The notes under the pieces are model-generated. The model was not told the DNA's origin. It searched no databases and saw only the letters and a list, made by a program, of their open reading frames with translations. Of a DNA stretch of 64,000 bases, positions 58,801 to 64,000 are shown in pieces. The first letter of the stretch is position 1, and every line of letters starts with the position of its first letter. A program made the position numbers and the translations under genes. Origin of the DNA: JANQTF01 sp041741415. GTDB lineage: Bacteria > Bacteroidota > Bacteroidia > J057. The stretch spans positions 124,001 to 188,000 of the forward strand of contig JBGSKC010000028.1 of NCBI GenBank assembly GCA_041741415.1, written 5' to 3'.

Positions 58801-61141
58801 TGACAAAGAGACCTGTCCGCCATTTAAAGAAACCAAAGACACGGTGTGGATCAAGGTCAACACCAGCTTTATGGCCTTTGCGGGCAAAGACACCTCTTTC
58901 TGCTCGGGTAGCGGCGGAGTGCAAATTCAGGCGACGCCCATCGGCGGCACAGCGCCCTACTATTACAAATGGTGGTGCAGCAACCCCGGCCAGTGCGGCC
59001 TGAGCAGCCCCTCTGTTTCCAATCCCATTGTAAATCCGACAGACACGACCATCTACTTCGTTCAGATCACTGACAAAAACGGTTGTACCAGCGAAATTGA
59101 CGGCATTCAGGTGAATGTGAAGCGGCTGCCGATCGTGGATGCAGGTCCCGACCAGTACATCTGCGAAGGTGGTCTTGGCACCAAACTGGGCTGCACCATT
59201 CTCAACCCCAAGGAAGCCCCCGGCCCCTATACCTACCAGTGGATCCCGTCTGCAGGCCTGAGCAGCTCAACTGTGATTGACCCCTACGCCGCTCCAGATA
59301 CCACCACTATCTATACCGTGATTGTGGGATCGGCGAATGGCTGCAGCAGCGACAACACCACCCTTGACACCCTCAGCACGGTAACTGTATTCGTCAAGGC
59401 AAGGCCCGAGGTGGAAGCGGGGCCAGACCAGGATGTATGCTTTGGAGATAGCACCCTGCTGCTGGGGTTTGCCAGCGAAGCCGGACCAGCATATTCCTAC
59501 ACCTGGACGCCGTCCACAGGCCTCAACGATTCTTCGCTCCAGGCACCGATGGCGAGCCCACCACAAACCACAACTTATTTCCTCGTGGCCTGGTCCAACG
59601 GCTGCCCCAGCGTAGCCGATTCCACCACCGTCAACGTGCGGACCCTTCTCACTGCCGACCCCGGCATCGCCTATGAAATCTGCGCGGGCGACAGCATTGC
59701 CCTCAACGGCCTTGCAGGCGGTGATTCCACGGCGACCTACCAGTTTACCTGGACACCAGCCCTTGGCCTGAGCAACCCCAATGCCTCGGCACCGCTGGCT
59801 TTTCCGACCCAAACTACGACCTACGAGCTGTTTGCCGTGTCCAGCTACGGCTGTGAGGGCTTCATTTACGAAGCAACAGTATCAGTAAAGCCCACACCCA
59901 TCGCCGAAGCCGGGCCTGATACCACAATCTGTCTGGGCAACAGCGTTCAGTTGCAGGGGAGCCATACCATGCTTGGCGGGCAGGGAACGGAGCCGGTTTT
60001 TTATGAATGGATCAACAATGAAGCCCTAAGCGGCAAATTCATTCCCAACCCATTTGCCAACCCTGACGGAACCATAGCTTATGAGCTGAAAGTGAGCCAG
60101 GGATCCTGCAGCAGCAGCGATCAGGTGACAGTCACAGTGGTTCCATCGATCGAAGTGAGCATCCTTGCCGATACCACGACTTTTTGCGGGGCAGATTCCG
60201 TGCAGCTTCGGGCGGTTGGCGGGCGTGGCAATGCCACCTTCCAGTGGTTCCCGGCAACGGGCCTGAGCGACCCGAATGCCGCCCTGACCTGGGCCAGCCC
60301 AGGCCAGTCGGTTGTGTACCGGGTGGTGGTAACAGAGCTGGGCTGCAGCGGCGAGGATTCTGTTTCGCTGACCGTTCACCCGCAGCCGGTAGCCGACTTT
60401 TCCAGCAGCCTTGCTGAGGGATGCGCACCGCTTGAAGTTCGCTTTTTTGAGCAGGCGGAAAATGAGCTGGCCTATGTGTGGAGCTTTGGCGACGAGGGGG
60501 TCATTTCCAACGAGCCAAACCCTGTAAAGACCTTCCTGGTGCCGGGTCTGTATTTTGTGAGCCTGGAGGTAGTGGGCCCTGGCGGGTGCAGCAGCGAAAT
60601 GAGCGGCTACCCTGTGCAGGTGCACGGTTCGGGAAGGGTGAGTTTCCAGTCACAGCCCCCGGCAGATACAGTTTTGTATTTGCCGGATGCGCGGGTGGTG
60701 TTTCAGGCAAATGGGACGAACGCCAGTTCCTATTTTTGGGATTTTGGCGACGGGCAGAGCGGAATCGGGGCCAATCCTTCGCATCGGTTTGAGGAGGCGG
60801 GCCGTTATCCGGTCACCCTGCGGGTTACCGATGCGAGTGGGTGCATTCGCGACAGCGTTGCCTGGTATGAAGTGAAGGACCCGTTGTTGTTTATCCCGAA
60901 CGTATTTAGCCCAAATGGCGATGGCATTCAGGATCGATATTTGGTGCAGTATGAAGGTGCAGAGCCTTTTTTGCTGGAGATCTTCGACCGTTGGGGCCGC
61001 CCGATGTACAAGGGTGACAAGCCACTGGAAGGCTGGAATGGAGTTCATCCACAAGGCAGCCTTGCCAGCGATGGCGTATATTTTTACGTGGTAAAGGTAG
61101 GAGAGCGAGCCTTTACTGGCAACCTGACCCTGGTGAGGTAG
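55856..61141 (+). CDS. Giant modular surface protein with T9SS type B (gliding-associated) C-terminal domain
   Basis: 1761 residues. Signal peptide, then an N-terminal module opening ATHIVGAELYYECVDS (residues about 21-300). Next come six repeats of about 115 residues (about 310-1003), each with FC or LC, a CWxPxC-like motif and a late Cys. Then six repeats of about 85 residues (about 1005-1510) with AGPD..IC.G, W.P..GLS and TTTY (SprB-like), and two PKD domains (about 1512-1590 with VWSFGDEG, 1595-1675 with YFWDFGDGQSG). The last 85 residues, IPNVFSPNGDGIQDRYLVQY to the end, are the gliding-motility-associated C-terminal domain that directs T9SS export. It is probably a long cell-surface adhesin; the ligand is unknown. 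Many cysteines suggest disulfides. Confidence 0.92.
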   Translation: MRRFWTALLLLGGILGGSLHATHIVGAELYYECVDSVTNEYDITLKLYRDCLNGQAPYDQNITLFVFNGATGTIFQTVNVVVPPVTPQIQPTSWDACVATIPNICVEEGIYRTTITLPPSAGGYFLGWSRCCRNQAIDNLLTPLQEGISYLARVPASSEAACNNMPTFDQVPPIFLCANQPFNFDHSATDPDGDSLVYALVNPYTGTNFAGQGTGNPQTGGNPPTVDPFTNLMGPPPYNSVAFAPGYSFLNPFGSNNFNIDPQTGFISVTPNQVGIFVFAISVFEYRNGVLLSENRRDFQIHILTCLPQGAPPVISHNLTGNNFNGDTIFVNAGQPFCYNVTVVDPAPNDVLNAYTVSAAFGNGNFFPPKATFTWTGTNPIQGQVCWTPACAYNGQTVPMIIGAKDIDDCTNIADVFDTVWIKITVPPNQPPLITPNLAGLNVSNDTIIVEALENFCVPFIVTDPNPGDALITFGLSPVFSAAGGPTISFAGSNPLTGQICWTPGCNFSGQTIQLSWGAQDLSPCNNAFPATKTLYVRVVPPVTNAPVISTNLNGNIFSNDTIFVDALDDLCFSFTATDPDAGSTLTFQPLSPIFSNANGPTVTTSGNNPLTGTVCWDPSCDFVGQTIPFIIGVQDPGPCNSLGIARDTVYVQVGAPANAGPAIVSNLAGNLFVDDTIFVLANDAFCYSFLATDPNGDPLTVSPSGAIFGNINPPVVTTSGTNPITGTVCWTPNCNQVGAIVPIVLRVQDQAVCNQTVTVSDTVFIKISLPPNDPPQIVHLFNNLTVSGDTIFADATDSLCFYLNFSDLNNGDILTPFTVSPIFNDPNGPSFSFVGVNPVLGEVCWRPGCEFEGQLIELILGVEDNGECNNEKQAFDTVYIQISDPQTIAPIVGHDLGGLNAVGDTVYIEIGDDLCYDFFIADQTVDNGLTYTAEFQDFFGTTLNLTTLNVVFRNDSILGEVCFASDCSNGGTVYRSIITGIDKETCPPFKETKDTVWIKVNTSFMAFAGKDTSFCSGSGGVQIQATPIGGTAPYYYKWWCSNPGQCGLSSPSVSNPIVNPTDTTIYFVQITDKNGCTSEIDGIQVNVKRLPIVDAGPDQYICEGGLGTKLGCTILNPKEAPGPYTYQWIPSAGLSSSTVIDPYAAPDTTTIYTVIVGSANGCSSDNTTLDTLSTVTVFVKARPEVEAGPDQDVCFGDSTLLLGFASEAGPAYSYTWTPSTGLNDSSLQAPMASPPQTTTYFLVAWSNGCPSVADSTTVNVRTLLTADPGIAYEICAGDSIALNGLAGGDSTATYQFTWTPALGLSNPNASAPLAFPTQTTTYELFAVSSYGCEGFIYEATVSVKPTPIAEAGPDTTICLGNSVQLQGSHTMLGGQGTEPVFYEWINNEALSGKFIPNPFANPDGTIAYELKVSQGSCSSSDQVTVTVVPSIEVSILADTTTFCGADSVQLRAVGGRGNATFQWFPATGLSDPNAALTWASPGQSVVYRVVVTELGCSGEDSVSLTVHPQPVADFSSSLAEGCAPLEVRFFEQAENELAYVWSFGDEGVISNEPNPVKTFLVPGLYFVSLEVVGPGGCSSEMSGYPVQVHGSGRVSFQSQPPADTVLYLPDARVVFQANGTNASSYFWDFGDGQSGIGANPSHRFEEAGRYPVTLRVTDASGCIRDSVAWYEVKDPLLFIPNVFSPNGDGIQDRYLVQYEGAEPFLLEIFDRWGRPMYKGDKPLEGWNGVHPQGSLASDGVYFYVVKVGERAFTGNLTLVR
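56785..58862 (+). repeat. Six tandem degenerate coding repeats of about 345 bases
   Basis: Copies begin near 56785, 57144, 57490, 57836, 58180 and 58525. Each encodes an opening like ISxNLxGNxFxxDTIFV, a Cys near the first third, a CWxPxC motif (degenerate in copy 6) and an end like DTVWIKI. They differ enough at DNA level that recent gene conversion is not obvious by eye. Confidence 0.8.
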
Positions 61142-61226
61142 GAAAGGGCCCTTTTTCCGTGTTTGTCATTCTCCCTTTTCCGCTCCAACTTGCGGAATAG
61201 TTGGTCGCACCCTGCGAAGTGCATGT

Positions 61227-62981
61227 ATGAATAAATTGGCAGTTTGGGTTCAGCGAGTGGGGTTCGCTGTTTGGCAGGCTACGTTTTTGCTGAGTCTGGC
61301 TGCGGTGTTTCTCCTCATTACCGATTTGGGGTTCGACAATAGTGAGGAATTCAGGCGGGGAACATTGGTCATTTTCCGCTGGTTTCTTCTGTTGGGAGTG
61401 ATTTCGGTGGCGCTGAGATACCTGGCAAAAGGAGCCATGCCTGCTGCTCAGGTCTGGGTATTCGATGGCATCACCGTGTCGATGGCATTGGTGGTGCTAC
61501 TCATGCCCTGGGTCTCGGAAGAAGTCCATGGCTGGAGTGCGGCAGGGCTCCGGGTAACTGTGTTATTGAGCATTATCCGGGAAGTATCTGAGAAAAAAAT
61601 CCAGCTTCGGCGCTCTGCACTCAACCCCGCACAGCTGTTCGTACTGAGCTTCCTGGCATTGGTCACCATCGGCGCATTGATGCTCAAGCTACCTAACGCT
61701 ACCATATCCGGCATTTCCTTCCTTGACGCCATGTTTACTTCCACAAGCGCTGTTTGTGTAACGGGGCTGATCGTGGTAGACACCGCTACTTTTTTCACCC
61801 CTTTGGGGAAGTCCATCATTCTGGTCTTAATCCAGATCGGAGGCCTTGGCATCCTGACGATCGCCAGCTATTTCAGCCAGTTTTTCAGGGAAGGCAGCAG
61901 CTACGAGAACCAGCTGATCCTCCGCGACCTTACCAATTCTCAGCGTATTGCCGAGGTATTTTCGACCCTGCGCAGCATCCTGGTCATCACCTTCGCCATT
62001 GAACTGCTGGGAGCAGCCCTTATTTTCTTTTCTCTGGAGGCAGGGCTGTTTTCTTCCATGACAGAAAAGGTATTTTTTTCTGTGTTTCACTCCGTTTCCG
62101 CCTTCTGCAACGCAGGATTTTCCACCTTCACCAACGGCTTGTTTGAAGAACCCATTCGATTCAACTACTCTCTCCAACTCGTCATCATCGCCTTGCTGGT
62201 CTTCGGCGGGTTAGGCTTCCCCATTGTATTGAATGTCCTTTCCTACCTAAAGCACCTTTTATATGATCGAATTCTGCGGCTCGGTGCAAAAAGCCAGGCT
62301 CGCCCCTGGGTGCTGAATATCAACAGCCGCATCACCTTGATTACCTCTTTGGTTCTGGTGGTGGTAGGCACGCTCGGGTTTTACGCCAGTGAGTATCATG
62401 CCACCCTTGCCGACCATGGCCCATGGGGAAAATTCGTTACTGCCCTGTTTGGGGCAACCACCCCACGCACAGCAGGGTTCAACACCGTAGACATGGCCTC
62501 GCTCCGCTTTCCGACTGTGATGCTCACCATGTTTCTGATGTGGATCGGTGCAGCACCTGCCTCCACAGGTGGCGGTATCAAAACCAGCACATTTGCCGTG
62601 GCAACCCTCAACTTTTTAAGCCTCGCGCGTGGAAAATCCAGGATCGAGGTGTTTCGCCGTCAAATTTCAGATTTGTCTGTTCGAAGGGCCTTCGCCGTCA
62701 TTTCATTGTCGCTCGTTGTAATTGGGTGTTCGGTTTTTGCCATTTCTATTTTTGATGAAGACAAAGACTTGCTGAGCATTGGGTTCGAATGTTTTTCGGC
62801 ATACAGCACAGTAGGCCTGAGCATTGGCCTTACTGCCAGCTTGTCTGCCCCGAGTAAAGCAGTGCTCATCGCTACCATGTTCATTGGGAGAGTTGGCATG
62901 CTCACCGTGATGATTGCCCTATTTCGCCAGGCAAGGCCGGAGAATTACCGCTACCCTTCTGAGGAAATCATCATCAACTAG
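61227..62981 (+). CDS. Potassium uptake channel subunit, TrkH/KtrB family
   Basis: 584 residues with about ten membrane segments, longer than classic KtrB because of an N-terminal membrane region of about 130 residues (residues 1-125) before the pore part. Pore-loop blocks include TSTSAVCVTGLIVVDTATFF, SAFCNAGFSTF, TTPRTAGFNTVDM and FSAYSTVGLSIGL, each with the selectivity Gly. The regulatory subunit gene lies 134 bases downstream on the same strand, so the pair should form a K+ (possibly Na+-coupled) uptake system. Confidence 0.94.
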   Translation: MNKLAVWVQRVGFAVWQATFLLSLAAVFLLITDLGFDNSEEFRRGTLVIFRWFLLLGVISVALRYLAKGAMPAAQVWVFDGITVSMALVVLLMPWVSEEVHGWSAAGLRVTVLLSIIREVSEKKIQLRRSALNPAQLFVLSFLALVTIGALMLKLPNATISGISFLDAMFTSTSAVCVTGLIVVDTATFFTPLGKSIILVLIQIGGLGILTIASYFSQFFREGSSYENQLILRDLTNSQRIAEVFSTLRSILVITFAIELLGAALIFFSLEAGLFSSMTEKVFFSVFHSVSAFCNAGFSTFTNGLFEEPIRFNYSLQLVIIALLVFGGLGFPIVLNVLSYLKHLLYDRILRLGAKSQARPWVLNINSRITLITSLVLVVVGTLGFYASEYHATLADHGPWGKFVTALFGATTPRTAGFNTVDMASLRFPTVMLTMFLMWIGAAPASTGGGIKTSTFAVATLNFLSLARGKSRIEVFRRQISDLSVRRAFAVISLSLVVIGCSVFAISIFDEDKDLLSIGFECFSAYSTVGLSIGLTASLSAPSKAVLIATMFIGRVGMLTVMIALFRQARPENYRYPSEEIIIN

Positions 62982-63033
62982 CCAGACATGGAGCTTTGGG
63001 GATATATTCTAAATCAGAGGCTGGGTTGGTGGC

Positions 63034-63041
63034 TAATTTTG
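63034..63041 (+). promoter_or_regulatory. Possible -7 box before the KtrA-like gene
   Basis: TAATTTTG, an exact TAnnTTTG match, 75 bases before the ATG at 63116. No TTG at the right distance was seen, so weak evidence. Confidence 0.3.
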
Positions 63042-63115
63042 TGTTTTGATTCCCCGTTCAACCCCCTCAATTTTATTTCCGTTTCAATCTCTCACGCATT
63101 CAATTTCAGATTCTC

Positions 63116-63808
63116 ATGAAGTACCTCATCATAGGGTTGGGCAATTTCGGGGCCTCTTTGGCTGAGAAGCTCACTCAACAAGGCCACGAAGTGATCGGGG
63201 TAGACAACCACATGAGCAAAGTGGAAGCATTGAAGGAAAAGGTTACCCATACCATTTGCCTCGATGCCAGCGACGAAATGGCGGTGGCCGGGCTTCCGCT
63301 TCAAAGCACAGACGTGGTCATCGTGGCCATCGGTGAAGACCAGGGAGCTAATATCCTGGTAACGGCCATATTCAAAAACCTGCAAGTGAAACGCCTCATC
63401 AGCCGGGCAATCAACGTGATCCACGAGAAGGTCCTTCACGCGATCGGTGTCGATGAGATCGTTCATCCGGAAGAAGAAACGGCAGAGCGATGGGCCAAAA
63501 AGCTTTGCCTGCGCGGGGTTGTGGACTCTTTCCATCTCGACCCCAACTATGCGATCCTGGAGATAAACGTGCCCGAAGCCCTGGTAGGAAAAAGCATCAT
63601 GGGAACGAATGTCCGGCAGGATTTCAACCTGTTGGTGCTCACCATTATCAAGCACCGGGAAGCCAAAAGTACCATTGGCCGCACCAACCTGGTGGCCAAC
63701 ATCCAGGGGGTAGCCACCCCCGACCAGCTCCTTGAATCAGGCGATTCCATCGTAATCTACGGCGCCAACCGCGATTTACAGGCCTTCATTAAGCAATACT
63801 CCCGATAA
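63116..63808 (+). CDS. Potassium uptake regulatory subunit, KtrA/TrkA family
   Basis: 230 residues. N-terminal RCK domain with nucleotide-binding motif YLIIGLGNFGASLAEKL and Asp near residue 30 (VIGVDNHMSKVEA), then a C-terminal RCK-C domain (about 140-225: AILEINVPEALVGKSIMGTN, LLESGDSIVIYGANRDL). One RCK unit, so the KtrA type rather than the double TrkA. It should sit on the cytoplasmic face of the TrkH/KtrB-like channel and gate it with ATP/ADP or NAD(H). Confidence 0.95.
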   Translation: MKYLIIGLGNFGASLAEKLTQQGHEVIGVDNHMSKVEALKEKVTHTICLDASDEMAVAGLPLQSTDVVIVAIGEDQGANILVTAIFKNLQVKRLISRAINVIHEKVLHAIGVDEIVHPEEETAERWAKKLCLRGVVDSFHLDPNYAILEINVPEALVGKSIMGTNVRQDFNLLVLTIIKHREAKSTIGRTNLVANIQGVATPDQLLESGDSIVIYGANRDLQAFIKQYSR

Positions 63809-64000
63809 AAGCGGTTTCCTGGCGCGACGCTGGTTAGCTAAATTAGCTCTTGTCTTTGTTCGGGGGATGGGAACCCGTAGCTTGCGCAAGTCGTTCTGAT
63901 GGTAATTTTTTCCTGTTTCATGCGCCTTGCCTCCCCACATCCCGATGGTAGAGACCGAGACCACATCGCTGCCCCTTCCGCTGTCCTTGATCCAGCAACT
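63809..64000. other. Right edge, no supported gene
   Basis: 192 bases. Short plus-strand frames open at 63920 and 63945 (MVETETTSLPLPLSLIQQ) and run off the window; the second may be the start of a real gene but cannot be judged from 18 codons. The minus-strand 62-codon frame at 63776 overlaps the KtrA-like gene and is not accepted. Confidence 0.4.

Overview
The window comes from a chromosome of a Bacteroidota bacterium, most likely class Saprospiria (Lewinella-like). The signs are: one protein with a type A and one with a type B type IX secretion (T9SS) sorting domain, a GldN-like T9SS/gliding protein, a DUF6089 outer-membrane protein, an outer-membrane biogenesis cluster of Bacteroidota type (nadK, DUF6089, uppS, bamA, several skp/ompH), promoters matching the Bacteroidota TTG / TAnnTTTG pattern, and a Cys-free ribosomal protein L36. 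The class-level call is inference from protein flavour and a moderately high GC content. I saw no tRNA, rRNA, CRISPR array, insertion sequence or prophage.

Layout. 1-422 holds the 3' end of lipB. From 12.7 kb down to 0.5 kb the minus strand carries an envelope cluster: yqeY, cvpA, a glutamine amidotransferase subunit, an alpha/beta hydrolase, a CBS protein, a single-POTRA Omp85 protein, nadK, DUF6089, uppS, bamA and three skp/ompH paralogs. 12.7-20.6 kb is mixed: a thiol-oxidoreductase-like protein, a GHL10 glycosidase, a lipoprotein, sucA (no sucB beside it) and a T9SS cargo protein. 20.7-25.2 kb is a small DNA-repair neighbourhood: a 4Fe-4S photolyase, two tandem helicase-less RecQ C-terminal proteins, and uracil-DNA glycosylase. 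25.2-32.7 kb has a TIMP/NTR-like membrane protein, a CtpA protease, rnpA-rpmH, an FMN reductase, a type II NADH dehydrogenase, a ferredoxin-type reductase and an M50 protease.

32.9-51.5 kb is one uninterrupted minus-strand superoperon joining the str, S10, spc and alpha ribosomal operons (rpsL to rplQ) with fusA, secY, map, infA and rpoA, driven by a clear promoter at 51558-51588. A compact three-way-junction fold sits just upstream of that promoter. 52-64 kb holds a GldN-like gene, prmC, a tiny Ala/Glu-rich lipoprotein, a polyprenyl diphosphate synthase, a 1761-residue modular surface adhesin, and a KtrB/KtrA potassium uptake pair.

How the parts fit: the envelope cluster supplies lipid carrier (UppS), the outer-membrane protein insertase (BamA) and periplasmic chaperones (Skp) needed to place T9SS parts and surface proteins, of which two candidate cargo proteins lie in this window. 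The most interesting unexplained item is the RQC-HRDC-HTH tandem pair at 22514-24469, which keeps the DNA-recognition half of RecQ without its motor.
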